DNA of 64,000 nucleotides from an uncultured Bacteroides sp. (GTDB taxonomy: Bacteria; Bacteroidota; Bacteroidia; Bacteroidales; Bacteroidaceae): NCBI GenBank assembly GCA_900755095.1, contig CAAEFE010000099.1, positions 4,871 through 68,870 on the forward strand. The letters run 5' to 3'. The notes beneath the pieces were generated by a model that was given only the letters and a program-made list of their open reading frames with translations, did no database searches and had not been told where the DNA came from. Positions 55,372 through 64,000 of the stretch are shown one piece after another (positions within the stretch are counted from its first letter, which is position 1; the number at the start of each line of letters is the position of its first letter). The translations under genes and the position numbers were made by a program.

Positions 55372-55575
55372 ATGAGAACAATTACATTAATGCAATATGT
55401 ATTTTCCATTATCCTTCTGGTCATCATCTTCCTCGTCATGGATTATTTCTGGAAAGGAGACGAATTTTCATGGATGTATGAGTTTGCAAAAGGAGGAATC
55501 GGCGGAACTATCATCTGCCTTCTGAACCGTCATTTATTCCTCCGCCATCCTAATCCTAAACAGAAAAAAATATGA
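55372..55575 (+). CDS. Small membrane protein, unknown function
   Basis: A 67-residue protein with one long helix (YVFSIILLVIIFLVMDYFW) and a second hydrophobic stretch (GGIGGTIICLLN), ending in Lys-rich PNPKQKKI. Start ATG 55372 is set by the upstream -7 box; ATG 55342 would lie at or before the start of transcription. Overlaps the next gene by four bases (ATGA). No family recognised. Confidence 0.65.
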   Translation: MRTITLMQYVFSIILLVIIFLVMDYFWKGDEFSWMYEFAKGGIGGTIICLLNRHLFLRHPNPKQKKI

Positions 55576-55763
55576 TTATCAACAATAAATTAAGAACTCT
55601 TTTTGTACTGGCGCTTCATATAGGATTCACCATTGCCATTTACGCCATTGTATGCCACTTCCTGAAGATTGAGTTTCAGGATATTCACTTGTTATATGCA
55701 ATATTGGTGGGCTGTGTGGCTTATCTGCCGAGGTTTATCGCCGAAAAGAAAAGTAAAAAGTAA
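55572..55763 (+). CDS. Small membrane protein, partner of the preceding gene
   Basis: A 63-residue protein with two hydrophobic helices (LFVLALHIGFTIAIYAIVCHFL and IHLLYAILVGCVAYLPRF) and a basic tail. Start codon overlaps the upstream stop, so the two are coupled, perhaps forming a heteromeric membrane complex. Converges with folK, with only 30 bases between stops. Confidence 0.65.
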   Translation: MIINNKLRTLFVLALHIGFTIAIYAIVCHFLKIEFQDIHLLYAILVGCVAYLPRFIAEKKSKK

Positions 55764-55793
55764 AAGGATAAGCAAGGGGAAGAGAATGCTGTA

Positions 55794-56276
55794 TTATTTT
55801 TCTATCTGCGCCAGCAGCGCCTTCATTGTCTTTCCCAATACCGGATGCACCAGTTCGGGGGCAATCTCCGTTAAGGGGCGCATTACGAAGTCACGTTCCG
55901 CCATCAAAGGGTGGGGGAGGTTGAGTGCTGCTCCGGAAGGAGAAGTAACCGAAAGTATCAGATCATCATAAAGCAGCAGGTCTATATCAATCAGCCGGTC
56001 GCTATATACGCCACCGACAGACTTATGCGTACGTCCCAGTTCCCGTTCGATCTCCTGCGTCTTCTGCAGTACTTCCAAAGGCGACAGTTCCGTTTCTACA
56101 CACGCCGCCGCATTCAAGAAACTATGCTCCGAATCGAATCCCCAAGGGGCAGTGATGTAAAAAGCAGACAGGGAAATGACTTTCCCTACCTGCTCCTCTA
56201 TCTTTTGCACGGCAGTCCGGAGATTCTGTTCTTTATCTCCCAGATTAGTGCCGAGACTTATATACACTTTCGCCAT
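55794..56276 (-). CDS. folK: 2-amino-4-hydroxy-6-hydroxymethyldihydropteridine pyrophosphokinase
   Basis: Pyrophosphorylates the pterin in folate synthesis. The 160-residue protein has YISLGTNLGDKEQNL near the start, the catalytic region DRLIDIDLLLYDDL and LPHPLMAERDFVMRPLTEIAP. Last gene of the eight-gene minus-strand operon; seven bases after the zinc-ribbon gene. Confidence 0.96.
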   Translation of the reverse strand: MAKVYISLGTNLGDKEQNLRTAVQKIEEQVGKVISLSAFYITAPWGFDSEHSFLNAAACVETELSPLEVLQKTQEIERELGRTHKSVGGVYSDRLIDIDLLLYDDLILSVTSPSGAALNLPHPLMAERDFVMRPLTEIAPELVHPVLGKTMKALLAQIEK

Positions 56277-56283
56277 TACCGGT

Positions 56284-56619
56284 CTATTCTACCTTAAACT
56301 CCCGCTCCCTGTCCAAAGGAACAAAGAACTCTACTTTGCCACATTTCGGGCAGACATATAAGTCGAATGCTTCGCGATTCTGGAATAACTCAAACAAGTT
56401 TCCAAAAATGCCCGTGTTCATTCCTTCATGAAACTCATATTTTCCGGAATAAACCATCCTGACCTGGCAGCGCAGACAGTCGATAGACCGCCCGCTATCA
56501 TCACTCTCTTCCGCCGGAGTCATATCCAATATCTTATCGTCCGGAAAGCTGTAATTACAGTTCCAACAGATTTCAAAGCTATCTTCTACTTCTTCGTGGC
56601 ATTTGGGACAGATTTTCAT
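56284..56619 (-). CDS. Zinc-ribbon protein of unknown function
   Basis: A 111-residue protein with three or four CxxC pairs: CPKCHEEVEDSFEICWNC at the start, then CLRC (about 49) and CPKC (about 91). These can form two zinc ribbons. No catalytic domain is seen. It lies between queA and folK, 16 bases from each neighbour or closer. Confidence 0.75.
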   Translation of the reverse strand: MKICPKCHEEVEDSFEICWNCNYSFPDDKILDMTPAEESDDSGRSIDCLRCQVRMVYSGKYEFHEGMNTGIFGNLFELFQNREAFDLYVCPKCGKVEFFVPLDREREFKVE

Positions 56620-56635
56620 AGCGGTACTTTTTCGT

Positions 56636-57694
56636 TTATTTATCCAGAATCAGCATCGCATCACCGTATGTACCGAAGCGATAACCTTCCTTCAACGCTA
56701 CATGATAAGCATCCATCACCTGTTCGTAACCACCGAAAGCGGCCACAATCATCAGCAGTGTAGACAACGGCATGTGGAAGTTGGAAATCATCGAATTGGC
56801 CACAGTAAACTCATACGGAGGGAAGATGAACTTGTTGGTCCAGCCTTCAAACTCTTTCAAATGTCCGTCGGTGCTCACCGCACTTTCGATAGCACGCATC
56901 ACGGTTGTACCTACGGCACACACGTTTTTACCCTTATCCTTGGCACGGTTGACCGTATTGACAGCTTCCGCGTTTACAATCATCTGCTCGGAGTCCATCT
57001 TATGCTTCGTCAGGTCTTCTACGTCGATATCACGGAAGTTGCCCAGACCGGCATGCAAGGTGATATAAGCGAAATCAATACCTTTGATTTCCAGACGCTT
57101 CATCAGCTCACGGCTAAAGTGCAGGCTGGCTGTCGGAGCAGTTACCGCACCTTCGTTCTTGGCGAAGATGGACTGGAAACGTTCCGAATCTTCCGGCTCT
57201 ACAGGACGGTTGATGATGGAATGGGGCAGGGGAGTCTCACCCAGAGCATAGAGGGCTTTCTTGAACTCATCGTGCGGTCCGTCATAAAGGAAACGGAGCG
57301 TACGGCCGCGGGAAGTGGTGTTGTCTATTACTTCCGCTACCATCGAGTCGTCGGCACCGAAATACAACTTGTTGCCGATACGGATTTTACGGGCAGGATC
57401 TACCAGCACATCCCACAGACGGAGTTCTTCGTTCAGCTCACGCAACAGGAATACTTCGATACGAGCTCCCGTCTTCTCCTTATTACCATACAGACGTGCC
57501 GGGAATACCTTCGTATCGTTGAATATAAATACGTCTTTATCATCAAAGTAGTTCAAAACATCCTTGAACATCTTGTGTTCAATCTCTCCAGTACGACGGT
57601 GCAACACCATCAAGCGCGACTCATCTCTATACTTCGTAGGATGCAAAGCGATTTTATCCTCGGGTAACTTAAATTTGAATTGTGATAGCTTCAT
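56636..57694 (-). CDS. queA: S-adenosylmethionine:tRNA ribosyltransferase-isomerase
   Basis: Adds the cyclopentene-forming group to 7-aminomethyl-deazaguanosine in tRNA, the step before QueG. The 352-residue protein starts [19 protein letters not shown], contains [29 protein letters not shown] and [23 protein letters not shown]. Start is 17 bases from truB. QueG lies at 20.7 kb in the window. Confidence 0.96.
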   Translation of the reverse strand: MKLSQFKFKLPEDKIALHPTKYRDESRLMVLHRRTGEIEHKMFKDVLNYFDDKDVFIFNDTKVFPARLYGNKEKTGARIEVFLLRELNEELRLWDVLVDPARKIRIGNKLYFGADDSMVAEVIDNTTSRGRTLRFLYDGPHDEFKKALYALGETPLPHSIINRPVEPEDSERFQSIFAKNEGAVTAPTASLHFSRELMKRLEIKGIDFAYITLHAGLGNFRDIDVEDLTKHKMDSEQMIVNAEAVNTVNRAKDKGKNVCAVGTTVMRAIESAVSTDGHLKEFEGWTNKFIFPPYEFTVANSMISNFHMPLSTLLMIVAAFGGYEQVMDAYHVALKEGYRFGTYGDAMLILDK

Positions 57695-57711
57695 ATCTAT
57701 TCCTTATTACG

Positions 57712-58434
57712 TTAATTATTATCTTCGTCGTTTTCTATTTCCTGCCGGTCGATCCACTCTTTAAAGTGTTCGGGGTCCAGGCAATCTTCCAGACGGACAT
57801 CCCCCACACGTGTGCGGATCAGTTCCGTCAGATGGGCTCCGCTCTGAAGCACTTCGCCGATGTCACGGGCCAGGGCACGGATATACGTCCCTTTGCTGCA
57901 CACCACGCGGATTCGGATCGTCGGTTCCGGATCGTCCAGACGGCATTCAAGCAACTCTATCTCATCAATAACAAGTTGCTTCGCCTTTAGTTCCACCTCT
58001 TCACCTTTACGTGCCAGCTCATAAGCGCGCTTGCCGTCCACCATGCAGGCGGAAAAGGCAGGGGGCACCTGCTCGATGGCACCAAGGAAGTGCGTCAGTG
58101 TTTCTTCCACCAGCTCCCGGGTGATATGTCCGGTAGGGTAGGTGGCATCTATTTCATGTTCCAGGTCGTACGAGGGAGTGGTAGCGCCCAGCCGGAGCGT
58201 GGCTACATATTCCTTGGTATGATACTGAAATTCTTCTATTCGTTTCGTAGCCTTGCCGGTGCAGAGGATCATCACTCCCGTGGCGAGAGGATCGAGCGTT
58301 CCGGCATGACCTACTTTCAGTTTTTTCACTCCTATCCGGCGGCAGATATGATAGCGGACGTGTCCTACTACCTTAAATGATGTCCAGCCGAGAGGTTTAT
58401 TGAAAAACAGTACTTCTCCTTTTTTAAAATTCAC
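57712..58434 (-). CDS. truB: tRNA pseudouridine-55 synthase
   Basis: The 240-residue protein has FNKPLGWTSFKVV, the catalytic Asp in GHAGTLDPLATGVM, and CSKGTYIRALARDIGE. It converts U55 in the T loop. Some length is missing from the C-terminal PUA domain of longer forms, as usual here. Located 52 bases after uppP, in the same operon. Confidence 0.96.
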   Translation of the reverse strand: MNFKKGEVLFFNKPLGWTSFKVVGHVRYHICRRIGVKKLKVGHAGTLDPLATGVMILCTGKATKRIEEFQYHTKEYVATLRLGATTPSYDLEHEIDATYPTGHITRELVEETLTHFLGAIEQVPPAFSACMVDGKRAYELARKGEEVELKAKQLVIDEIELLECRLDDPEPTIRIRVVCSKGTYIRALARDIGEVLQSGAHLTELIRTRVGDVRLEDCLDPEHFKEWIDRQEIENDEDNN

Positions 58435-58486
58435 GTTATAGAGTTATAAATAACGAGTTGTGAGTGGGAGTAAAATGACCCACGAC

Positions 58487-59281
58487 TTACAACTGCGTAA
58501 TAATTACCGCCAATCCCGCTATTGCACAATAGATGGCAAAGTAGATCAGCTTTCCTTTCTTCACAATATTAATCATCCACTTGCAGGCAAGGCAACCGGC
58601 TACAAAAGCCGCCAGAAAGCCAACAACCAATGATAACGCAGGGATATCCCCCACTACATCTTCACCTTTCATCATCTTTACACTATCAAGCAACGCTTCC
58701 CCGAGAATGGGAGGGATCACCATCAGAAAAGAGAACTGCGCCAGTTTTGCCTTGTTATCTCCCAACAGAAGTCCCGTAGCAATAGTAGATCCCGAACGGG
58801 ACAGCCCCGGCAACACCGCACAAGCCTGTGCCAGACCAATGATAAAGGCATCTTTCATCGAAATCTTATCCTTTTGACGTGGCTTATAATAGTACGAGAA
58901 TGACAGCAGGGCAGCAGTCAGCAACAGCATGCAGCCTACAATCATCAGTCCCGAACCGAAAATAGCTTCTACATAATCTTTAAAGAATACGCCTACAATA
59001 CCAATCGGTATCATCGAAATCACGATATTGATCACATAACGAGTCTCATCGTTCATCTGAAACTTGAATAATCCTTTGAAAATCCAGTCAATCTCTTTCC
59101 ACAGAATCACCAGCGTACTACATACGGTAGCTACATGCACGACAATCGTAAATGCCAGATTCTCTTCCCCTTGTATCCCAAACAATGCCGATCCGATGGC
59201 CAGATGACCACTGCTGCTTACAGGCAAATACTCTGTCAATCCCTGAATCAATCCGAGGATCATTGCTTCCAACCAACTCAT
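58487..59281 (-). CDS. uppP: Undecaprenyl-diphosphatase
   Basis: BacA-family integral membrane enzyme that recycles the lipid carrier of cell-wall synthesis; it can give bacitracin resistance when abundant. 264 residues with about eight helices, [15 protein letters not shown] and [14 protein letters not shown]. It lies 12 bases after the DUF3098 gene. Confidence 0.96.
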   Translation of the reverse strand: MSWLEAMILGLIQGLTEYLPVSSSGHLAIGSALFGIQGEENLAFTIVVHVATVCSTLVILWKEIDWIFKGLFKFQMNDETRYVINIVISMIPIGIVGVFFKDYVEAIFGSGLMIVGCMLLLTAALLSFSYYYKPRQKDKISMKDAFIIGLAQACAVLPGLSRSGSTIATGLLLGDNKAKLAQFSFLMVIPPILGEALLDSVKMMKGEDVVGDIPALSLVVGFLAAFVAGCLACKWMINIVKKGKLIYFAIYCAIAGLAVIITQL

Positions 59282-59293
59282 AATTTCTTTTTA

Positions 59294-59527
59294 TTATTCT
59301 TTTGTTTTAGGTTTACGCAACACTGCGTATATCATCGATATAAAGCCAAACAGGCAAACAACAGGTGCTACCTTGATTCTGCGTACACTGAAAATATCCG
59401 GTTCGAAAACCGTTTCGGACGACGTAGGTCCCGTCATCAATAGAAATCCGATAATGACAATCGCCATCCCTATCGCGAGCAAGATAAAGTTCACTTTATC
59501 GAAGGCAAATTTCTGTTTGTCAGACAT
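59294..59527 (-). CDS. DUF3098 small membrane protein
   Basis: A 77-residue protein with two helices (FILLAIGMAIVIIGFLLM and VVCLFGFISMIYAVLRKP). Size, topology and its place between ftsX and uppP fit DUF3098 of Bacteroidetes. Function unknown; possibly linked to division or envelope. Confidence 0.85.
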   Translation of the reverse strand: MSDKQKFAFDKVNFILLAIGMAIVIIGFLLMTGPTSSETVFEPDIFSVRRIKVAPVVCLFGFISMIYAVLRKPKTKE

Positions 59528-59576
59528 AAGCTTATTTTGTTACAAGTTACTAAATTTCCAACTATATGTTATTCTC

Positions 59577-60458
59577 CTAAATATAATATAAGGTATTGGC
59601 TTTCATCCTCAGATATTTATTCATCGAGATGTAAGCACACAACCACGTTATCACTATTCCGAATACCAGCACGCTGCCGCAGACAATGAGCATCACTTCG
59701 GGTGTGATGACCTGAATCAGCTCCTGCTCGTACGTCACCGCCCAGTAGGCAGTTCCCATCAGAATGGCATCGGCAAGCATACCTGCCAATACGCCGCTCC
59801 ACACGTTTTTCCGCAGGAAAGGTCCGCGGATAAAACTCCAGCTGGCACCCACCAGCTTCATGGTATGAATGAGGAACCGCTTGGAGTAGATGGCAAGCCG
59901 TATCGTATTGTTAATCAGTGCAAAGGATATGAAGGTGAGCACCACCGCCAGCGCCAGCAGCACAAGGCTGATGTTCCGTATATTCTCATTGACGGCATCG
60001 ATCAGCTCTTTCCGATAGAGCACATCCTGTATGTTAGAGTTCTTCTTGATCATTTTCTCTATCTTCGCGATACTGTCGGAATTGGCATAATCGGAGTGAA
60101 GTTTGATTTCAAGGGAGGCCGTGAAAGGGTTATAGCCAAGAAACTCTTCGGGATCGGTGCCCATCGCCTCCGTCTGCTCTTTCAGAGCCTGTTTTTTGGA
60201 GATGTACTCGGACTGCTTCACAAAAGGTTCCTGATTCAGTTTCTTCTGGAGTTTCAGAATATCCGCCTCCTTCATGTCATCACTGATAAGAACGGAGAAA
60301 CTGATATTTTCGCGGACGTATACAGACATATTGTGCGCTGTGAGCACAAAGAACACAACCAGCCCCAACAGCAGCAACACCAATGTCGTACTGATACTGG
60401 ACGTTATGAATTGCATATCGAACAGTGACTTCGACTTATATCTGTTTTTATTTCCCAT
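59577..60458 (-). CDS. ftsX: Cell-division permease-like protein
   Basis: FtsX acts with the ATPase FtsE to control peptidoglycan hydrolases at division. The 293-residue protein has an N-terminal helix (STTLVLLLLGLVVFFVL), an extracytoplasmic loop (about 50-160) and three C-terminal helices with GASWSFIRGPFLRKN. No ftsE is next to it. It is four bases after the methyltransferase gene. Confidence 0.93.
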   Translation of the reverse strand: MGNKNRYKSKSLFDMQFITSSISTTLVLLLLGLVVFFVLTAHNMSVYVRENISFSVLISDDMKEADILKLQKKLNQEPFVKQSEYISKKQALKEQTEAMGTDPEEFLGYNPFTASLEIKLHSDYANSDSIAKIEKMIKKNSNIQDVLYRKELIDAVNENIRNISLVLLALAVVLTFISFALINNTIRLAIYSKRFLIHTMKLVGASWSFIRGPFLRKNVWSGVLAGMLADAILMGTAYWAVTYEQELIQVITPEVMLIVCGSVLVFGIVITWLCAYISMNKYLRMKANTLYYI

Positions 60459-60461
60459 GCG

Positions 60462-61361
60462 CTATCTTTTTTTCCGGAATACGTAAATCATCGAACTGCT
60501 CCGTTCTTTCCGCCCCAACGTGCTGAACCACGCAAGCGTCCCCACATACATCCCTTTGAGGAAACTGCACGAACTGCCGCGATGTTTCTCACTCAACATC
60601 GATACATAGAACGCATCAAACGGCATCGGATGACGAGCCGCCATAATGAATCCATGACGGGAAGCCAGCTGCTGAATAGTGACGGGAGTGAAATGCCAGA
60701 GATGGCGGGGGACATCGTATGCCGCCCAATATTCACCATAACGTCCTGCATCATAGGAAGAACAGTTGGGCACTGCCACAATGAGCATCCCTTTCTCTGT
60801 CAGCAGTTCACGAAGCATTTCCCATGTTTCATTGAGGTGTTCCAGATGCTCCATCACGTGCCAAAGGGTGATCACATCAAAACTGCCGGGAGCAAACTCC
60901 TGCAAAGCGGATTCGGGTTTTACGTCCAAATCGAAATGCTCCTTTGCAAAAGCACGTGCCTGCGGACTTTTCTCCACTGCTTCCACCTTCCATCCACGGC
61001 GTGCCATGGTGTCGGCAAAGTATCCGGTTCCCGTCCCGATATCGAGCAAACGCCCTCTTTTACGGTGTGCTTCTCTTGCTACCAGACGCGCTTTGCGACC
61101 CAGCATATAGGAACGTACATAATGGTAGATGGTATTCATCGCGCCCTTGCGCGTATCAGTGTGGGAAATGTAATCGGGAGTCTCGTAATACTTGCCTATC
61201 TCTGCTTCTACCGGCACACCTTGCGTGAACGTAAATCCGCAGTCTTCACACGAACACAGTTCAAACTGTTCGCCCGAAGCATAAAAATCCGTACAAGTCA
61301 TGACGCGTTTCAAGTGCGTACTGCCACACACCGGACAAGCATTTATAATGAGTTTCTCCAT
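60462..61361 (-). CDS. Class I SAM-dependent methyltransferase with zinc-ribbon N-terminus
   Basis: A 299-residue protein. The N-terminus has paired Cys (CPVCGSTHLKRV and CSCEDCGFTF), then a Rossmann fold with the SAM motif LLDIGTGTGYFADTMA, DVITLWHVMEHLEH and MLIVAVPN. It resembles methyltransferases modifying sugars or lipids; the substrate is unknown. First gene of the operon reaching folK; its promoter is in the large gap at 61362-62967. Confidence 0.9.
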   Translation of the reverse strand: MEKLIINACPVCGSTHLKRVMTCTDFYASGEQFELCSCEDCGFTFTQGVPVEAEIGKYYETPDYISHTDTRKGAMNTIYHYVRSYMLGRKARLVAREAHRKRGRLLDIGTGTGYFADTMARRGWKVEAVEKSPQARAFAKEHFDLDVKPESALQEFAPGSFDVITLWHVMEHLEHLNETWEMLRELLTEKGMLIVAVPNCSSYDAGRYGEYWAAYDVPRHLWHFTPVTIQQLASRHGFIMAARHPMPFDAFYVSMLSEKHRGSSCSFLKGMYVGTLAWFSTLGRKERSSSMIYVFRKKR

Positions 61362-61836
61362 TAATTTCTAAGCAAAATTAAGTGCTGCCTCGATTCACAA
61401 GACAACACTATTCCCGAATTTGGTGCAAAGAAACAAATAAAAAGTGATGGATTGGGCTTTCGTTAAGTACTTTTAATAATATAACGTTACTCTGACACTT
61501 ATTTCAAAGTGTATCTCAAAACAGAGAATGAAATTAAATGTGAATCAACTTCCCTCAATCAGAACAGCCATTTCTCAGTACATGAAGAATGGATAGGAAT
61601 CATCTCGTAGAATCAGAAATATACAACACAAGTACGGACTGAACAGGAAAAACGGAAGGATTCGCGATTGGCATATTTCCGAATCACACAGATTTTACTT
61701 TATAGCGATCAATAAAACACAGATAAGATCAAAAACATAAATTCCGAATATGTATTTCATCATTTAACTTTCAATCTAACATTTTCAAACTCTTCTGTAA
61801 CTGACGACATCCGGAGCAAAACAAGCACTCAAAGTA

Positions 61837-61946
61837 CCTTTTTACCCATTCCTTTAAATGAAGCGAAGTGCTTCTCACCGACCAACGAGTCGTTCCTTTA
61901 AAACCAACGAAGCTTTTCTTTAAATGAAACGTCTCCTAACATTGGT
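61837..61946. repeat. 22-bp array E in the large gene-free gap
   Basis: Five units at 61837, 61859, 61881, 61903 and 61925. The pair at 61881 and 61903 is clearest, sharing ACCAACGA and CTTTAAA. The gap 61362-62255 shows no gene and is otherwise AT-rich sequence in which I see nothing else supported. Confidence 0.75.
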
Positions 61947-62255
61947 AGTTATCATGCATATTTCACCTATTTATATCCAAAAGCAAGATTATTCCTGCAT
62001 ATTCTTGCATCTTTTTATGCAGTATTTCTTCTATCAGGATAAGTCTTAACATCCCCTTTTTAAAAGTAATCTTCAAAATAGAACATATAATTTGTGAGGG
62101 CATTCATGCGGGAACGTATCTTCTAATTTAATAGGCTGCCACAAGCTATGATATCAATTACAGCAGATTTTTTCTCCACCATTAAAATATCTCAAATGAA
62201 AATTCTAGTTAATTTCAGTGTCATAACCTATTTGTGTAAAAGCTGATTTATCTAA

Positions 62256-62417
62256 TTACTTATCTTTGATGTATACCCATATTCGTGGATCTTGTCCATG
62301 ATAGCCATCAGGCATATCATCTGGATATGAAATACCTAATATTCTACTAACTCTCTTTTCACTCAGCGCTTTTTTCCCTTCCAAATAAAAAAGAATATAT
62401 TTATCTTTGTAATTCAT
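62256..62417 (-). CDS. Short protein of 53 residues, possible fragment
   Basis: An ATG frame on the minus strand, starting MNYKDKYILFYLEGKKALSE and ending RIWVYIKDK. It has ordinary protein composition, unlike the AT-rich noise around it. No clear ribosome site. It may be the remains of an immunity-type gene beside the RHS locus, or a real small protein. Confidence 0.4.
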   Translation of the reverse strand: MNYKDKYILFYLEGKKALSEKRVSRILGISYPDDMPDGYHGQDPRIWVYIKDK

Positions 62418-62439
62418 AGCATTGGTAGGTAAAATTTAC

Positions 62440-62463
62440 CCCCTGACAGGCAACTGCCAGGGG
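62440..62463 (-). terminator. GC-rich stem-loop
   Basis: CCCCTGACAG pairs with CTGCCAGGGG with one mismatch around a 4-base loop; on the minus strand TAAATTTT follows. It would end transcription of the decayed gene upstream. Confidence 0.55.
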
Positions 62464-62538
62464 AATAGTCAATACTATTGATACGTATATCAAAGAAATA
62501 ATCACTTTTCTCATAATCACCAAAATGAAAAATTTACT

Positions 62539-62837
62539 TTATTTCAACCCATCCTCTACTTCAATGAATAAATTAAGTGATTCATCTATTTCAAGATCCA
62601 CAACCTTTTGACTCTCGAAAAGTCAAATTGTTCGTGCCATCAAACCATGACAGCTGTAATATCATCTTCTGATGTAGCAATTCATTTTCCATCTTTCTGA
62701 ACTTCCCAATAGCAATATGTCATTATACGATTCCCACTATCAAATTCCATAAGAATAATTGAGTAATTACCTCCATCAGAACTACTATATACGATGTTAC
62801 AACCTATATTTTTTTTTAATTCAGTATTAAAATTCAT
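62539..62837 (-). pseudogene. Decayed small gene downstream of the RHS locus
   Basis: The minus-strand frame starts MNFNTELKKNIGCNIVYSSS and continues through an in-frame TGA (62682-62684) to IATSEDDITAV, then a second TGA (62640-62642) and FDFSRVK, after which a +1 shift leads to VVDLEIDESLNLFIEVEDGLK and a stop. Each piece is protein-like, so it was a gene of about 98 residues disrupted by two stops and a shift. Its place after an RHS toxin and its acidic, small-protein look suggest a former immunity gene. Confidence 0.6.
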
Positions 62838-62967
62838 ATTATCTAAATAAATCAATTTTCACATAGCTCCTCGAATAAAAGGTACCCCAACATGAGTATA
62901 TATATCGCTTCATGTCAGGGTAACACTTATTAATGCAAGAGGCCAATCTATATCAAAATATCTATAA

Positions 62968-63201
62968 TTATTTCATATTTATAATCTTCCTTATTTGGAA
63001 TACTACAAACCAGATAATAATAATAATCGTAAATAAATGAGGTATAAGTTCTGTACCATAATACCAATAATCATCTTGCATATCTGAGACATTTTTAACC
63101 ATAGTCCCAAAAACAAAATTAATTAATTGAAAAAATAATGCACCTAAACTTAGTAGCACTGCAACTACTCTGAAAATAATTTTCAATATGTTATTGTCCA
63201 T
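62968..63201 (-). CDS. Small two-helix membrane protein, candidate immunity protein
   Basis: A 77-residue protein with two membrane helices (IIFRVVAVLLSLGALFFQLINFVFG and LFTIIIIIWFVVFQIRK) and an acidic, aromatic loop between (DMQDDYWYYGTE). The start overlaps the end of the RHS gene by 11 bases, so it is translated with the toxin and fits the position of a cognate immunity gene. No family recognised. Confidence 0.7.
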   Translation of the reverse strand: MDNNILKIIFRVVAVLLSLGALFFQLINFVFGTMVKNVSDMQDDYWYYGTELIPHLFTIIIIIWFVVFQIRKIINMK

Positions 63202-64000
63202 AATTTATTTGTATATTTGGATTTTGTATTAACCATGAATCTAAGATTGGCATAAGTTGATTCCAAGTTATACCATTGTTAGCATTCCAAAAACTTCCAC
63301 TATCAATCCAATCTCTATGCCTATATTGATACCCTTCATTGCTTTTCTTTCTTATTTTATAATTCGCATTAGGAATATCTCTGCTACCATCTATTGGAAG
63401 ACTTAATCCTTGTACCCAATCATTAGTAATCGTAGCATCAATCAAAAATGTTCCAACCGAGCCCATCAATTCAGAAGGCAACCATGTATTTAGATGAATT
63501 GAGAAATCAACATTCCAACCTTGCTCTTTTAAATATCGAATAATACCTTCTGAAAAAGCACCTCCCATACTATGAGAAATAATTCGGAATACATCCTCTT
63601 GTGGATTCATACCCATTATCAATTGTTTGTAATTTTCTTTAGCATATGCATATCCATCTAAATTTCTTAAAAAGGTAGAACTACGCAAATAGTTAAAATC
63701 AAAGTCGGTGAAATAGGCACTTTGATCATTAAAAAAGTTTTTTGCACCTTTAACAAAAGAACTATTTACTCCTCCCCAATAAGTGCCACCTCCTCTAGGA
63801 GATCCAAACCCTAAATACCCATTAACAAAAATAATCTTCTGCCCATCGGGGTCAATACAATTATGTGGTGTATTTAATCCATATACATACGAACTAATTG
63901 AATAATACTTCTCACTCATCGGATCAACCGCATGCCATCTACCAAGCGCTGCATCATACATACGCGCCCCATAATCATACCAATCAAGACCATTCTTCCT
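63191..64000 (-). CDS. RHS-repeat polymorphic toxin, C-terminal part; lipase-like tip
   Basis: The gene enters from the right edge: the frame is open through 64000. The RHS core signature LDWYDYGARMYDAALGRWHAVDP, YYSISSYVYGLNTP and CIDPDGQ marks the boundary near 63840; the variable C-terminal domain follows (about 215 residues). It has IIFVNGYLGFG, like an oxyanion-hole loop, and VFRIISHSMGGAFSEGI, a lipase nucleophile elbow (SHSMGG). I infer an alpha/beta-hydrolase effector, perhaps a phospholipase. The remaining triad residues are not identified with certainty. The immunity candidate follows at 62968. Confidence 0.85.
   Translation of the reverse strand, partial: RKNGLDWYDYGARMYDAALGRWHAVDPMSEKYYSISSYVYGLNTPHNCIDPDGQKIIFVNGYLGFGSPRGGGTYWGGVNSSFVKGAKNFFNDQSAYFTDFDFNYLRSSTFLRNLDGYAYAKENYKQLIMGMNPQEDVFRIISHSMGGAFSEGIIRYLKEQGWNVDFSIHLNTWLPSELMGSVGTFLIDATITNDWVQGLSLPIDGSRDIPNANYKIRKKSNEGYQYRHRDWIDSGSFWNANNGITWNQLMPILDSWLIQNPNIQINYGQ

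Overview
This window is chromosomal DNA of a Bacteroides-type gut bacterium. The evidence is the paired SusC/SusD outer-membrane genes, BACON and DUF4302 surface lipoproteins, KduI/KduD uronate catabolism, RHS toxin loci, and promoters of the Bacteroidetes form (TTTG, about 20 bp, TAnnTTTG) ahead of several genes. The exact species cannot be named from the sequence alone.

Layout. 1-21.7 kb is mainly core genes on the plus strand: the 3' part of polA, a small secreted protein, a TPR/LytS-LytTR two-component pair (minus), cysE, an RlmL-type rRNA methyltransferase with an unusual charged tail, a DPP-IV-type peptidase, purD, two membrane proteins, mnmD, a ZnuA/ZnuC-like metal uptake pair with no permease gene beside it, a giant DUF2723 membrane protein, a polysaccharide deacetylase and queG. 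40.1-43.2 kb carries a uronate catabolic set (DUF4861, kduD, kduI). 43.4-48.5 kb holds tRNA-Gln, tyrS, tatD, yidD, rnpA, hemD, a DUF4271 protein and a LOG-family protein. 48.6-52.7 kb is AT-rich and holds species-level surface proteins and a TPR/HTH sensor. 53.8-61.4 kb holds metK behind a SAM-II-type riboswitch, two tiny membrane proteins, and an eight-gene minus-strand operon (methyltransferase, ftsX, DUF3098, uppP, truB, queA, zinc ribbon, folK). The right end is the C-terminus of an RHS polymorphic toxin with a lipase-like tip, followed by a candidate immunity gene and a decayed gene.

The main discovery is at 21.8-38.4 kb. Two paralogous five-gene operons lie back to back as mirror images, each SusC, SusD, HExxH metallohydrolase lipoprotein, DUF4302 lipoprotein, BACON lipoprotein. 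Only the right-hand SusC is complete. The left-hand SusC lacks start codon, signal peptide and the first part of its N-terminal domain, and its homology to the right copy stops exactly at a perfect 21-bp inverted repeat (29903-29923 and 30496-30516, core AGTTCTGCTAGAACT). Between the repeats lie the only recognisable promoter, the start codon, the signal peptide and about 68 N-terminal codons. Inverting these 614 bp would give the left SusC its missing 5' end and silence the right one. The locus therefore reads as a two-position switch choosing between two import systems, currently set to the right. No recombinase gene is present in the window.

A second theme is short-period repeats. At least five places carry degenerate tandem arrays with a strict 22-bp period but unrelated unit sequences. 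The largest set sits inside a roughly 700-bp element with about 130-bp imperfect terminal inverted repeats at 52735-53432. A separate class with a 7-bp period occurs between genes and also inside the mnmD and znuC-like coding sequences.
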